64,000 nucleotides of DNA from the NCBI RefSeq assembly GCF_021554725.1, contig NZ_JAIZDP010000001.1, positions 1,054,001 through 1,118,000 on the forward strand, in the 5' to 3' direction. The notes below the pieces were generated by a model. That model ran no database searches and was not told the DNA's origin. It saw only the letters and a program-made list of their open reading frames with translations. A program made the translations under genes and the position numbers. The DNA is from Sinomonas notoginsengisoli. Its GTDB lineage: Bacteria > Actinomycetota > Actinomycetes > Actinomycetales > Micrococcaceae. The first letter of the stretch is position 1. Each line of letters begins with the position of its first letter. This document shows, piece after piece, positions 25,902-35,246 of this stretch.

Positions 25902-26852
25902 ATGAGCGACCTCACAATCCAGCGTCGCCGCGGCACCCCAGCCCAGCAGAACCAGAACCCGAAACGCCGAAGGTTCTCAGGCCGCAGTCGCCGCGACTTC
26001 TTCATCTTCCTCGCGTTCGCCTTGCCAAACCTGATCCTCATCGGGATCTTCACCTACCGGCCGCTGTTCACAAACCTCCAGTACTCGTTCCTCGACTGGA
26101 CGCTCGGCTCCAAAACGGCGCGGAACATCGGCTTCGAGAACTACGCCGCATTCTTCGGCAGCGACGACGCACCTCGGGTCCTTGGCACCACGGGCATCTT
26201 CACGTTGCTGACCGTTGGCCTGTCCATGGTGCTCGGCCTGCTCGTGGCGCTCGCGCTCAACGCGAAGGTCCGCGGCACCACGTTCGCCCGCTCGGCGGTG
26301 TTCGCCCCGTACGTCCTCTCCGGCGTAGGTGTGGGCCTCGTGTGGATGTTCATCTTCGACCCCGGCTACGGGATCCTCTCGTGGTTCCTGCGCGGCCTCG
26401 GGATGGCGAGTCCGCAGTGGTTCAACGACCCGCAACTCGCCCTGACCATGCTCATCATCGTGTACGTGTGGAAGAACCTGGGCTACTGCGCGGTGGTCTA
26501 CCTCGCGGGGCTGCAGTCCCTGCCCAGCGACGTCATGGAGGCCGCCGCGCTCGACGGCGCCGGGGCCACCCGCCGCTTCATGAGCATCAGCCTGCCGTTG
26601 CTCTCCCCCACCACGTTCTTCCTGCTCATCACCACGATCCTCTCCAGCCTCCAGGCGTTCGACCTCATCCGGATCATGACCCCGCTCGGAACCGGCACCA
26701 GCACGCTCATCTACGAGGTCTACCTCCAGGCCTTCGGTGCCTACAACCGGGCCGGCTACTCGGCGGCGATCTCGGTGGTGCTGTTCGTGATCCTCCTGGT
26801 GGTCACGGTGATCCAGATCCGGTTCGTCGAGAGGAAGGTGCACTACGCATGA
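25902..26852 (+). CDS. Carbohydrate ABC transporter permease (UgpA/MalF-like)
   Basis: 316 residues from ATG 25902, with AGGA 7 bases upstream; a TTG 15 bases earlier is less likely. Six transmembrane segments start at FFIFLAFALPNLILIGIFTYRPL. The ATPase-contacting EAA loop is EAAALDGAGATRRFMSISLPLLSPT. It forms the CUT1 importer core with the next gene; its TGA overlaps that gene's ATG. Confidence 0.92.
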   Translation: MSDLTIQRRRGTPAQQNQNPKRRRFSGRSRRDFFIFLAFALPNLILIGIFTYRPLFTNLQYSFLDWTLGSKTARNIGFENYAAFFGSDDAPRVLGTTGIFTLLTVGLSMVLGLLVALALNAKVRGTTFARSAVFAPYVLSGVGVGLVWMFIFDPGYGILSWFLRGLGMASPQWFNDPQLALTMLIIVYVWKNLGYCAVVYLAGLQSLPSDVMEAAALDGAGATRRFMSISLPLLSPTTFFLLITTILSSLQAFDLIRIMTPLGTGTSTLIYEVYLQAFGAYNRAGYSAAISVVLFVILLVVTVIQIRFVERKVHYA

Positions 26853-27754
26853 CCGCCCCCGCACCAGCTCCCGTTGAGGTCACAGCCACCGCCGGCGCGC
26901 CGATCAGGCCGCGCCCGTTCTCGTCCCAGAACCTCGTGCGGACCATCGCGGGCGGCTATATCCCGCTCATCATCGCCACGCTCATCGTGGCCCTGCCCCT
27001 GCTGTGGATGGTGCTGAGCTCGTTCAAGACGCCGGGCGAGATCGTCACAACGGACATCAAGCTTCTCCCCAAGGCCCTCGTGTCGGACAACTACCGCGAG
27101 GCCATGACCACGGTTCCGTTCGCGCGCTTCTTCCTCAACTCGACGATCGTCACGGCGGTCGGGGCGATCGTCAAGGTGACGCTCGCGATCCTGACGGCCT
27201 ACGCGCTCGTGTTCGTTCGGTTCCCGTTCAAGAACCTCATCTTCATCCTCATCCTCATCGCACTCATGGTGCCGCCGCAGGTCTCGATCCTCCCCAACTA
27301 CGTGCTCATCGCAGGAATCGGCGGAAAGAACACGCTATGGGGCATCATCCTGCCCGGTCTCGGCACCGCGTTCGGCACCTTCCTGCTCCGGCAGCACTTC
27401 ATGACGCTCCCGGCGTCCATCCTCGAGGCCGCAGAGATCGACGGCGCGGGCCACTGGAAGCGCCTGTGGAGCATCGTGGTGCCGGTCTCCGTCCCGTCCA
27501 TCGCCACCGTGGCGCTCGTGACGATCGTCTCCGAGTGGAACGACTACATCTGGCCGCTCATCATCACCGACCGCCCGGACGTCATGACCCTGCCGGTGGG
27601 CCTCACCCTCCTGCAGAACTCCGAGGGCGGAACGGGCTCGTGGGGCATCCTCATGGCGGGCGCCGTGCTGGTGATCGTGCCCGTCCTAGTCGTCTTCGCC
27701 ATGCTCCAGCGCTACATCGTGGCCGGCCTCACCCAGGGCTCAGTCACCGGCTAG
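26849..27754 (+). CDS. Carbohydrate ABC transporter permease (UgpE/MalG-like)
   Basis: 301 residues, translationally coupled by ATGA. Six transmembrane segments; the EAA loop is EAAEIDGAGHWKRLWSIVVPVSVPS, and WNDYIWPLIIT near the C-terminus is the conserved MalG/UgpE signature. Partner of the preceding permease. Confidence 0.93.
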   Translation: MTAPAPAPVEVTATAGAPIRPRPFSSQNLVRTIAGGYIPLIIATLIVALPLLWMVLSSFKTPGEIVTTDIKLLPKALVSDNYREAMTTVPFARFFLNSTIVTAVGAIVKVTLAILTAYALVFVRFPFKNLIFILILIALMVPPQVSILPNYVLIAGIGGKNTLWGIILPGLGTAFGTFLLRQHFMTLPASILEAAEIDGAGHWKRLWSIVVPVSVPSIATVALVTIVSEWNDYIWPLIITDRPDVMTLPVGLTLLQNSEGGTGSWGILMAGAVLVIVPVLVVFAMLQRYIVAGLTQGSVTG

Positions 27755-27808
27755 CGCACGACGCCGTCCGCTCGCCTCGAGCGCTCGGCCGGCCACGGCG
27801 TCGTGCGC
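27754..27808 (+). terminator. 14-bp perfect hairpin between permease and binding-protein genes
   Basis: gcgcacgacgccgt (27754-27767) and acggcgtcgtgcgc (27795-27808), beginning right at the permease stop. In importer operons such an intercistronic stem often stabilises or attenuates transcript so the binding protein is made in excess. It belongs to the ACGACG hairpin family. Confidence 0.55.
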
Positions 27809-27855
27809 ACCGCACATCCCCGTCACCCCGGAAAGCACCCAACGAAAGGCACATC

Positions 27856-29202
27856 ATGTCATTCCGACTCGACCGCCGCCATTTCCTCGGCCTCACCGGC
27901 GCCGGTGCGGCAGCCGCCGCCCTCGCCGCCTGCGGGGGTCCTGACACGTCCGGCAGCAGCGCCTCGTCTGCAGCGGCGGACATCGACTTCAAAGACGTCA
28001 AGCCGGCCGCCTCAATCGACTTCTGGTCGAACCACCCGGGCAAGTCGGAAGACATCGAGAAGAAGCTCGTGGAGAAGTTCCAGGCCGCGAACGCGGGAAT
28101 CAAGGTCAACCTCGTGACGGCGGGAGCCAACTACGAGGAGATCGCCCAGAAGTTCCAAACGGCCCAGGCGGCCAACTCCGGCCTTCCCGGGGTCGTGGTG
28201 CTCTCGGACGTGTGGTGGTTCCGCTACTACCTCAACGGCAACATCATCCCCATGGACTCCGTGAACAAGCAGCTCGGCGTCAAGCTCAGCGACTACCGCG
28301 ACTCGCTCGTGCAGGACTACCAGTACGCCAACAAGCAGTGGGCCATGCCCTACGCCCGCTCGACCCCGCTGTTCTACTACAACAAGGACCATTTCAAGGC
28401 CGCAGGGCTGCCCGACCGTGCCCCCACCACGTGGGCCGAGTTCGGCGAGTGGGCCCCGAAGCTCAAGGCCGCCTCGGGAGCGCAGTACGCCTACATGTAC
28501 CCGGCGCTGGCCGACTACGCGGGCTGGACCCTGCAGAACAACCTGTGGAGCTGGGGGACGGGCTGGTCCAAGGGCTGGGACATCACGTGCGACTCGGACG
28601 ACGCCGTGGCCGCCATGCAGTGGGTCCAGGACTCGGTGTATAAGGACAAGTGGGCGGGCGTGTCCTCGAAGGACTCCTCGGCTGACTTCGGCGGCGGCAT
28701 CACCTCAACGACGATCTCCTCGACCGGCTCCCTCGTGGGCGTGCTCAAGACCGCGAAGTTCAACGTGGGCGTCGGCTTCCTCCCGGGCGGTCCGAAGGCC
28801 ACCAAGCCGGTGTGCCCCACGGGCGGCGCAGGCCTCGGCATCCCGTCCGGGATCTCCAAGGAGCAGCAGCTCGCCGCGGCGATGTTCATTAAGTTCGTGG
28901 GCCAGCCGGAAAACGCCGCCGCCTTCTCGGGCGCCACGGGCTACATGCCGGTCAACAAGTCCGCGGACATGACCGACGTGCTCGGCAAGACACCCCAGAT
29001 CCAGACAGCGATCGACCAGCTGGCCGTGACCAAGGTCCAGGACAACGCCCGCGTGTTCCTGCCCGGCGCCGACCAGGAGATCGCAAAGTCCGTCGCCAAG
29101 CTCGTCACCCAGCAGGGCGACGTCAAGTCCACCATGGCGGACTTGAAGAAGACCCTGCAGGGGATCTACGACAAGGACGTCAAGCCGAAGCTCAAGGCCT
29201 AG
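27856..29202 (+). CDS. Extracellular solute-binding lipoprotein (UgpB-like)
   Basis: 448 residues from ATG 27856 behind CGAAAGGC. The N-terminus has a twin-arginine motif (DRRHFLGLTG) followed by a lipobox (LAAC), so it is probably exported by Tat and lipid-anchored. The body is a CUT1 solute-binding protein: IDFWSNHPGKSEDIEKKLVEKFQAANAGIKVNLV..., with PYARSTPLFYYNKDHFKAAGLPDRAPTTWAEF typical of UgpB-like glycerol-3-phosphate/sugar binders. The importer lacks an ATPase gene here; in actinobacteria a shared MsiK/UgpC-type ATPase often serves several importers. Confidence 0.92.
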   Translation: MSFRLDRRHFLGLTGAGAAAAALAACGGPDTSGSSASSAAADIDFKDVKPAASIDFWSNHPGKSEDIEKKLVEKFQAANAGIKVNLVTAGANYEEIAQKFQTAQAANSGLPGVVVLSDVWWFRYYLNGNIIPMDSVNKQLGVKLSDYRDSLVQDYQYANKQWAMPYARSTPLFYYNKDHFKAAGLPDRAPTTWAEFGEWAPKLKAASGAQYAYMYPALADYAGWTLQNNLWSWGTGWSKGWDITCDSDDAVAAMQWVQDSVYKDKWAGVSSKDSSADFGGGITSTTISSTGSLVGVLKTAKFNVGVGFLPGGPKATKPVCPTGGAGLGIPSGISKEQQLAAAMFIKFVGQPENAAAFSGATGYMPVNKSADMTDVLGKTPQIQTAIDQLAVTKVQDNARVFLPGADQEIAKSVAKLVTQQGDVKSTMADLKKTLQGIYDKDVKPKLKA

Positions 29203-29270
29203 CGGCCGGGGTGGTTGAGCGTCTCGTGGGCCGAGCGATGTCGAAGCCTCCGTCGCACCACTGCGCTGAC

Positions 29271-29314
29271 CACGACGGCGCCGCTCACCTCCCGGGGTGA
29301 GCGGCGCCGTCGTG
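29271..29314. terminator. 19-bp perfect bidirectional terminator
   Basis: cacgacggcgccgctcacc (29271-29289) pairs perfectly with ggtgagcggcgccgtcgtg (29296-29314) over a 6-base loop. It sits between the convergent stops of the binding-protein and oxidoreductase genes. It carries the recurrent cacgacggcg arm. Confidence 0.75.
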
Positions 29315-29343
29315 CGTCGAGGGGCCCCGGAAGGGGGTTGCAC

Positions 29344-30273
29344 TCACTCCCCGACGCGGACAATGATCTTGCCGCGCACATGGCCCGTCTCGAGCTGGCG
29401 GTACGCCTCCACCGCGTGCTCGAGATCGAACACGTCCGCGATCTCCACCTTGAGGGTTCCCTGCGCCGCGAGATGGGCGAGCTCCGTGAGCTGCTCGGGG
29501 TTGGGCCGGACCCAGATGTACTGGCCGCCGTACTCGTCGCGCGCGCGAGGATCGGTGACGGAGGCGACCATGCCGCCGGCCTTGAGGAGCTGCGGAACGG
29601 TGTCGAGCGCCCCCTGGCCCGCGAAGTCGAGGATCGCGTCGAAGCCCTCGGGCGCCAGCTCGCGGGCCCCATCGACAAGGCCGTCGCCGTACTCCACCGG
29701 TTCGGCGCCGAGCGAGCGGAGGTACTCGTGGTTGCGCTCCGACGCCGTCCCGACCACCCGTGCCCCCGCCAGGACCGCGAGCTGGGTGGCGAACGAGCCG
29801 ACGCCTCCCGCGGCGGCGTGCACAAGTACCGTCGAACTGGCCGTGACCCCCGCACGCCGCACAGTCTGGAGTGCCGTGAGGCCGGTGAGCGGCAACGCGG
29901 CCGCATGCTCGAAGCTGAGGCCCTCGGGCTTCCGGGCCATGGTCCTGAGGGGCACCTCGACGAGCTCGGCGAGCGTCCCGCCCGAGATGACGTCCTTGCG
30001 GGCGTAGGCGAGGACCTCGTCTCCCACGGCGAACTCCGGGGTGTCCAGCCCCGCCTTGACCACGACCCCGGCGACGTCCCAACCGGGCACCGCCGGGAAC
30101 AGCGTGTCGATCGCACCCCGCAGGTAGCCCTCGCGGGCCTTGTAGTCCACTGGGTTGACGGCCGCCGCCTTGACCTGGACGAGGACTGAGTCGGAACCCG
30201 GGTGGGGTTCGGGGAGTTCCCTGAGCTCGAGGACGTCCGCGGAGCCGTACGCGCTATAGGTCAGTGCCTTCAT
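29344..30273 (-). CDS. NADP-dependent quinone-oxidoreductase-like medium-chain dehydrogenase
   Basis: 309 residues from ATG 30273 (MKALTYSAYGSADVLELRELPEP); a TTG four codons upstream is possible. The GroES-like N-terminal half has AAAVNPVDYKAREG and GWDVAGVVV. The Rossmann half has LVHAAAGGVGSFATQLAVLAGARVVGTAS. There are no catalytic-zinc Cys ligands, so it is of the zinc-free quinone reductase/enoyl reductase type. The substrate is unknown. Confidence 0.9.
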   Translation of the reverse strand: MKALTYSAYGSADVLELRELPEPHPGSDSVLVQVKAAAVNPVDYKAREGYLRGAIDTLFPAVPGWDVAGVVVKAGLDTPEFAVGDEVLAYARKDVISGGTLAELVEVPLRTMARKPEGLSFEHAAALPLTGLTALQTVRRAGVTASSTVLVHAAAGGVGSFATQLAVLAGARVVGTASERNHEYLRSLGAEPVEYGDGLVDGARELAPEGFDAILDFAGQGALDTVPQLLKAGGMVASVTDPRARDEYGGQYIWVRPNPEQLTELAHLAAQGTLKVEIADVFDLEHAVEAYRQLETGHVRGKIIVRVGE

Positions 30274-30354
30274 GCCTGTGGCCAACCCGGTGCGCCGGCC
30301 GCGTATTCCGGGTTTCGGTTCCGTTGAACCGCGGGCACCCGATCCCGTCTCCGC

Positions 30355-31191
30355 TCAGCCTGCGGGGATGGGCACCGGGGTGACGCCGAGGGGCTCGAGC
30401 TCGGAAGCGCCGCCGTCCTCCGCGGTGAGGACCCAGATGCCCCCCGAGTGGCGGGCCACTGAGTGCTCCCACTGCGAGGCATGCGAGCCGTCGGTCGTCA
30501 CGACCGTCCACTCGTCGTCGAGGACCTTCGTGTCAATGGACCCGCGCACGAGCATCGGCTCGATCGCGAGGGCCAGGCCCGGCTTGATCTTGGCCCCGCG
30601 GTGCCCGGTCCGGTAGTTGAGCACGTCGGGGGCCATGTGCATGGCCGAGCCGATTCCGTGGCCCACGTAGTCCTCGAGGATCCCGAGAGGGGCGCCGTCC
30701 TGGGCGGAGACGAAGTCGTCAATCGCGTCGCCGACGTCTCCCACGAAGGAGCCCTTCGCGAAGGCCGCGATGCCGCGCCACATTGCCTGACGCGTCACCT
30801 CGGAGAGCCGCACGTCCTCGGGGTCGCCCTCGCCCACGATCGCCGTGCGGGCCGAGTCGGCGTTCCAGCCACGGACAATGCAGCCACCGTCGATCGAGAG
30901 GATGTCCCCCTCGGCGAGCGTCCGCGGCCCGGGGATGCCGTGCACCACCTCGTCGTTGACAGAGACGCAGATGTGCTTGGGGTAGCCGTAGTACCCGAGA
31001 AAGTTGTACTGGGCCCCGGCGGCGTCGACCACCTCGGCGAATGCGGCGTCGATGTCGTCCGTCGTCACGCCGGGTGCTATCGCGGCCACAGCGGCATCGA
31101 GGGCTCGGCTCAGCAGGACCCCGGCCTGCGCCATGATCCGCAGCTGCCCGTTGTTCTTGTACTCGATCTTCCGCTGGCCGGCCACAGCCAT
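30355..31191 (-). CDS. map: Type I methionine aminopeptidase
   Basis: 278 residues from ATG 31191 (MAVAGQRKIEYKNNGQLRIMAQAG), with AGAGAGGG upstream. Dinuclear-metal ligands are seen as Asp in LSIDGG, Asp in NADSART, His in GHGIGSAMH, Glu in LAIEPML and Glu in QWEHSVA. YVGHGIGSAMHMAPDVLNY is the family block. It removes initiator Met from nascent proteins. It follows adk in the usual secY-adk-map order. Confidence 0.96.
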   Translation of the reverse strand: MAVAGQRKIEYKNNGQLRIMAQAGVLLSRALDAAVAAIAPGVTTDDIDAAFAEVVDAAGAQYNFLGYYGYPKHICVSVNDEVVHGIPGPRTLAEGDILSIDGGCIVRGWNADSARTAIVGEGDPEDVRLSEVTRQAMWRGIAAFAKGSFVGDVGDAIDDFVSAQDGAPLGILEDYVGHGIGSAMHMAPDVLNYRTGHRGAKIKPGLALAIEPMLVRGSIDTKVLDDEWTVVTTDGSHASQWEHSVARHSGGIWVLTAEDGGASELEPLGVTPVPIPAG

Positions 31192-31222
31192 CCCTCTCTC
31201 GGTGGTGTCCCAATACTGACAA

Positions 31223-31258
31223 GGCGCCGCCCGGGGAAAATGCCCGCCGGACGGCGCC
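31223..31258 (-). terminator. Hairpin between adk and map
   Basis: ggcgccg (31223-31229) pairs with cggcgcc (31252-31258), with further G/C pairing inside. It falls in the 92-base adk-map gap, so map may be partly uncoupled from secY-adk. Confidence 0.4.
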
Positions 31259-31283
31259 ACGCGTCGTAAGAGCTTCCTACTCC

Positions 31284-31865
31284 CTAGGAGGCCGACTTGA
31301 CGGACTCGATGGCCGCGAGGACGCGCTCGGTGACCTCGTCCATGGCGCCGATGCCGTCAACTTTGGTCAGCGTGCCGCGCTCGGCGTACTGGGACACAAC
31401 GGCCTCAGTCTGCGTGTGGTACAGGTCGAGGCGGTGGCGGATCACAGCCTCGGTGTCGTCGCTGCGGCCAGTCTCCTTGGCGCGGTTCAGCAGGCGGGCA
31501 ACCAACTCGTCGTCATCCGCGGTGAGCTGCAGCACAACATCGAGGGACTGGCCGTTCTCGGCGAGGATCCCGTCGAGGTAGTCGACCTGCGCGACGGTGC
31601 GCGGGTACCCGTCGAGGAGGAAGCCGTTCGCCGCGTCGTCCTGCGCCAGCCGATCGCGCACCATCTTGTTCGTCACGGAATCCGGGACGAAGTCGCCTGC
31701 GTCCATGTACGTCTTGGCCTCGACGCCGAGCGGGGTCTGCTCCTTGACGTTGAAGCGGAAGATGTCGCCCGTGGAGATCGCGACGATGCCGAGGCGGTCC
31801 GAGACACGTTCGGCCTGGGTGCCCTTGCCGGAACCGGGCGGGCCAATGAGGAGCATTCTCGTCAT
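31284..31865 (-). CDS. adk: Adenylate kinase
   Basis: 193 residues. The P-loop GPPGSGKGTQAERV, the AMP-binding region (ISTGDIFRFNVKEQTPLGVEAKTYMDAGDFVPDSV), GFLLDGYPRTVAQ, and a short LID (NRAKETGRSDDTEAVIRHRLDLY) without Cys zinc ligands mark the short bacterial form of actinobacteria. ATG overlaps the secY stop by 4 bases. Confidence 0.97.
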   Translation of the reverse strand: MTRMLLIGPPGSGKGTQAERVSDRLGIVAISTGDIFRFNVKEQTPLGVEAKTYMDAGDFVPDSVTNKMVRDRLAQDDAANGFLLDGYPRTVAQVDYLDGILAENGQSLDVVLQLTADDDELVARLLNRAKETGRSDDTEAVIRHRLDLYHTQTEAVVSQYAERGTLTKVDGIGAMDEVTERVLAAIESVKSAS

Positions 31866-33178
31866 CGCAGTAGTCCTTCGTAGTGTCGCTGTTGGAGCTG
31901 CGCATCAATCTGCTTGACCGTCTCCAGGCCGACACCCACCACAATCAGGATCGACGTGCCACCGAACGGGAAGTTCTGGTTCGCGTTGACGAGGACGAGG
32001 GCGATGAGCGGGATCAGAGCCACGATGCCGAGATACAGGGAGCCCGGCATGGTGATGCGCGAAAGTACGTACTGCAGGTAGTCCGCAGTGGGCTTCCCGG
32101 CACGGATGCCGGGGATGAAGCCGCCGTACTTCTTCATGTTGTCGGAGACCTCTTCAGGATTGAAGGTGATCGCGACGTAGAAGTATGTGAAGAAGATGAT
32201 CATCAGGAAGTAGATGAGCATGTAGATCGGGTGGTCGCCGCGGGTCAGGTTGTTGTTGATCCACTCGACCCAGGGCGCCGGTGCGGAGCCGTCATGCGGG
32301 GTGTTGAACTGTGCGACCAGCGCCGGCAGGTACAGCATCGACGAGGCGAAGATGACCGGAATGACGCCGGCCATGTTCACCTTGATCGGAATGTACGTGC
32401 TCGTCCCGCCCACCGTGCGGCGGCCGATCATGCGCTTCGCGTACTGGACCGGCACGCGGCGCTGCGACTGCTCGACGAAGATGACGAGTGCCATGGTGAT
32501 GAGGCCGACCACCAGCACGATGAAGAATGTGCCCGGGCCCTTCGACGTCCAGATCGCACCGAGGGAAGCTGGGAACTGCGCGGCGATCGAGGTGAAGATC
32601 AGCAGCGACATGCCATTGCCGATGCCCTTCTCCGTCACGAGCTCGCCGAGCCACATGATCAGGCCCGTGCCGGCGGTGAGCGTGATGACCACCAGGATGG
32701 TGGTGATGATGCTCGTGTCCGGGATGATCGGGAGCTGGCAATTGGGGAACAGCTGGCCCGAGCGCACGAGCGAGACGAGCGTGGTCGCATTCAGCAGGCC
32801 CAGCGCGATGGTGAGGTAGCGGGTGTACTGCGTGAGCTTGGTCTGGCCCGCCTGGCCCTCGTCGTACAGCTCTTGGAACCGCGGGATGACCACACGGAGC
32901 AGCTGCACGATGATGCTCGCCGTGATGTAGGGCATGATGCCGAGCGCGAAGACCGAGACCTGCAGCAGCGCACCACCGCTGAAGAGGTTCAGCATCTGGT
33001 AGATGCCCGTCTGCTGGCCCTGCACGCCTGGGGAAAGGCACACTTTCACGTTGTGGTAGTTCACGCCCGGTGACGGGATGAACGCACCCAGCCGAAAGAT
33101 CGAAATGATGAACAGCGTGAACAGCAGCTTGCGCCGCAGGTCGGGCGTCCGGAAAGCCCGGCCAATCGCAGAAAGCAC
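31862..33178 (-). CDS. secY: Protein translocase channel subunit SecY
   Basis: 438 residues, GTG start, 10 transmembrane helices. SIFRLGAFIPSPGVNY opens the first segment, with the plug region after it. GNGMSLLIFTSI and QSQRRVPVQYAKRMIGRR are the conserved cytoplasmic loops for SecA and ribosome contact. It is separated from rplO by 301 bases with a strong hairpin, and overlaps adk by 4 bases. Confidence 0.97.
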   Translation of the reverse strand: MLSAIGRAFRTPDLRRKLLFTLFIISIFRLGAFIPSPGVNYHNVKVCLSPGVQGQQTGIYQMLNLFSGGALLQVSVFALGIMPYITASIIVQLLRVVIPRFQELYDEGQAGQTKLTQYTRYLTIALGLLNATTLVSLVRSGQLFPNCQLPIIPDTSIITTILVVITLTAGTGLIMWLGELVTEKGIGNGMSLLIFTSIAAQFPASLGAIWTSKGPGTFFIVLVVGLITMALVIFVEQSQRRVPVQYAKRMIGRRTVGGTSTYIPIKVNMAGVIPVIFASSMLYLPALVAQFNTPHDGSAPAPWVEWINNNLTRGDHPIYMLIYFLMIIFFTYFYVAITFNPEEVSDNMKKYGGFIPGIRAGKPTADYLQYVLSRITMPGSLYLGIVALIPLIALVLVNANQNFPFGGTSILIVVGVGLETVKQIDAQLQQRHYEGLLR

Positions 33179-33479
33179 GCTTCTCCTCCCCCATGTCGAG
33201 GAATGTAGAGTGTCCGAGGCACGGGTGAGTGCGTCGGATCAAGGGTCCAGCTCTTGAGTTTAGCGGCACCGGCCGCCGAGCCGATAATCAGGGCGCCTTC
33301 GCGTGCGGCGAGCGGCGGCACCGGTGCGGCGAAGGCCGAAGGCCCGGGCCGGCGTCATGCGACCCGCCCCGCGCACTCGGCGCGCCTTAACGCGAGCGGG
33401 CCCCGGCCGGCGTCGTGGTTGATTCACGACGCCGGCCGGGGCCAACGCTCACAGCCTCAGCTGGGGTGCCGGTTCCGTC
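33179..33479 (-). other. rplO-secY spacer
   Basis: 301 bases without a gene. Near rplO it holds the 19-bp hairpin (33399-33443). Closer to secY the minus strand has a TAAACT -10-like box (about 33258-33263) but only a poor -35, so a separate secY promoter is likely but not demonstrated. Confidence 0.5.
33399..33443 (-). terminator. 19-bp perfect hairpin after rplO
   Basis: ggccccggccggcgtcgtg (33399-33417) and cacgacgccggccggggcc (33425-33443) with a 7-base loop. Follows the rplO stop by ~37 bases and probably ends the rplN-to-rplO transcript. Member of the ACGACG hairpin family. Confidence 0.7.
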
Positions 33480-33947
33480 TCAGAGGACGGTCGCGGTACC
33501 GCCGGCGGCGGCGATCTTCTCCGACGCGGACGCCGAGAAGGCGTGCGCGGTGACATCGACCTTGACGGTGATGTCGCCGGAACCGAGGACCTTGACCGGC
33601 TCGTTCTTGCGAACGGCGCCCTTGGCCACGAGATCCTCCACCGACACCGCGCCGCCCTCGGGGAACAGCTCCGAGAGGCGGTCCAGGTTCACCACCTGGT
33701 ACTCGACCCGGAACGGGTTCTTGAAGCCGCGCAGCTTCGGCAGGCGCATGTGCAGCGGGAGCTGCCCGCCGGCGAAGCCGGCACGCACCTGGTAGCGGGC
33801 CTTGGTGCCCTTGGTGCCACGGCCAGCAGTCTTGCCCTTGGAGCCCTCACCGCGACCCACACGGGTCTTCGCGGTCTTGGCGCCAATAGCCGGACGCAGG
33901 TGGTGGACCTTCAGAGCGGAGCTCTTCTCAGTCTCGTTCTCTGCCAT
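33480..33947 (-). CDS. rplO: 50S ribosomal protein L15
   Basis: 155 residues. [40 protein letters not shown] is the basic glycine-rich N-terminal block; [23 protein letters not shown] and [20 protein letters not shown] close the fold. It binds 23S rRNA late in assembly. Three bases from rpmD. Confidence 0.97.
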   Translation of the reverse strand: MAENETEKSSALKVHHLRPAIGAKTAKTRVGRGEGSKGKTAGRGTKGTKARYQVRAGFAGGQLPLHMRLPKLRGFKNPFRVEYQVVNLDRLSELFPEGGAVSVEDLVAKGAVRKNEPVKVLGSGDITVKVDVTAHAFSASASEKIAAAGGTATVL

Positions 33948-33949
33948 AG

Positions 33950-34156
33950 TTACTTCGCCTCCTCAACCTTCACGAGGTGCGAAACCGTGTTGACCATGCC
34001 CACGGTCACGGCGTCGGCCTTGCGGGTGACCGTGTGGCCGATCCGCTTGAGGCCGAGCGACCGAATGGTCTCGCGGTGGTTCTGCTTGGCGCCGATGACG
34101 CCCTTGATCTGAGTGATCTCCAACGTGGCGTCGGAGGGAGTCAGGTTCTTCGCCAT
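33950..34156 (-). CDS. rpmD: 50S ribosomal protein L30
   Basis: 68 residues from ATG 34156; a GTG directly before it (34159) could add one residue. [55 protein letters not shown] is the full L30 fold. It follows the rpsE stop with at most a few bases. Confidence 0.96.
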   Translation of the reverse strand: MAKNLTPSDATLEITQIKGVIGAKQNHRETIRSLGLKRIGHTVTRKADAVTVGMVNTVSHLVKVEEAK

Positions 34157-34159
34157 CAC

Positions 34160-34864
34160 TCATGCACCTGCCTTCGTGTTCTGGAGGCTGCGCACCAGAG
34201 CGGCGGGGGCCACCTCGTCCAGCGGGAGGCCACGGCGGGCAGCCACGGACTGCGGCTCCTCGAGGTTCTTGAGCGCCTGGACCGTCGCGTGGACGATGTT
34301 GATGGCGTTCGAGGACCCGAGGGACTTGGACAGCACGTCGTGGATGCCGACGCACTCGAGGACCGCGCGCACCGGACCGCCGGCGATCACACCGGTACCC
34401 GGCGCAGCCGGACGGAGCAGGACCACACCAGCGGCGGCCTCACCCTGCACAAGGTGCGGGACGGTCGTGCCAACGCGGGGCACTCGGAAGAAGGACTTCT
34501 TGGCCTCTTCCACGCCCTTGGCGATGGCTGCGGGGACCTCCTTCGCCTTGCCGTAGCCGACGCCGACCATGCCGTTGCCGTCACCCACCACCACGAGGGC
34601 GGTGAAGCTGAAGCGACGGCCGCCCTTGACGACCTTGGCGACGCGGTTGATGGTCACCACGCGCTCGATGAACTGGCTCTTCTCAGCGTCGCGGTTGTCG
34701 CGGCCACCACGGCCACCGCGATCACCACGGCCCTGGCCGCGGCCCTCGCCACGACGACCGCCGCGGCGCTCCTCGGTGGCTGCGGGAGCGGACTCGGCAG
34801 CCTCGGCTGCATTCTGCTCGGTCACGTTAACCTTCTCTGTGTTCGCTTCGTTCCCGGTGGTCAC
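34160..34864 (-). CDS. rpsE: 30S ribosomal protein S5
   Basis: 234 residues, longer than the usual ~165. A ~60-residue N-terminal extension is first acidic ([17 protein letters not shown]), then Arg/Gly-rich ([20 protein letters not shown]). The S5 core begins [50 protein letters not shown]. The GTG start overlaps the rplR stop by 4 bases. Confidence 0.97.
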   Translation of the reverse strand: MTTGNEANTEKVNVTEQNAAEAAESAPAATEERRGGRRGEGRGQGRGDRGGRGGRDNRDAEKSQFIERVVTINRVAKVVKGGRRFSFTALVVVGDGNGMVGVGYGKAKEVPAAIAKGVEEAKKSFFRVPRVGTTVPHLVQGEAAAGVVLLRPAAPGTGVIAGGPVRAVLECVGIHDVLSKSLGSSNAINIVHATVQALKNLEEPQSVAARRGLPLDEVAPAALVRSLQNTKAGA

Positions 34865-35244
34865 AGGTCCAGCCCACCTTCACGTGCGCCGTCCGCGATC
34901 GCAGCCACACGGCCGTGGTACTTGTTGCCCCCACGGTCGAACACGACGGCCTCGATGCCCGCGGCCTTGGCACGCTCGGCGATGAGCTCGCCCACGCGCT
35001 TGGCCTTGGCGGTCTTGTCGCCCTCGAACGTGCGGAGGTCGGCCTCGAGGGTCGAGGCGGAGACCAGCGTGATGCCCTTGGCGTCGTCGACGACCTGGAC
35101 GAACACGTGACGCGAGGAGCGGTTCACCACGAGACGGGGACGCTCGGCAGAGCCGACGACCTTCTTGCGGAGGCGGAAGTGACGGCGAGTCCTAGCCTGT
35201 TGCTTGGACTTGGCGACGCGCTTCTTGTTGATGCCCAGTGCCAT
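34861..35244 (-). CDS. rplR: 50S ribosomal protein L18
   Basis: 127 residues. [56 protein letters not shown] is the 5S-rRNA binding part; [26 protein letters not shown] is the conserved C-terminus. Two bases after rplF, 4-base overlap with rpsE. Confidence 0.97.
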   Translation of the reverse strand: MALGINKKRVAKSKQQARTRRHFRLRKKVVGSAERPRLVVNRSSRHVFVQVVDDAKGITLVSASTLEADLRTFEGDKTAKAKRVGELIAERAKAAGIEAVVFDRGGNKYHGRVAAIADGAREGGLDL

Positions 35245-35246
35245 GG

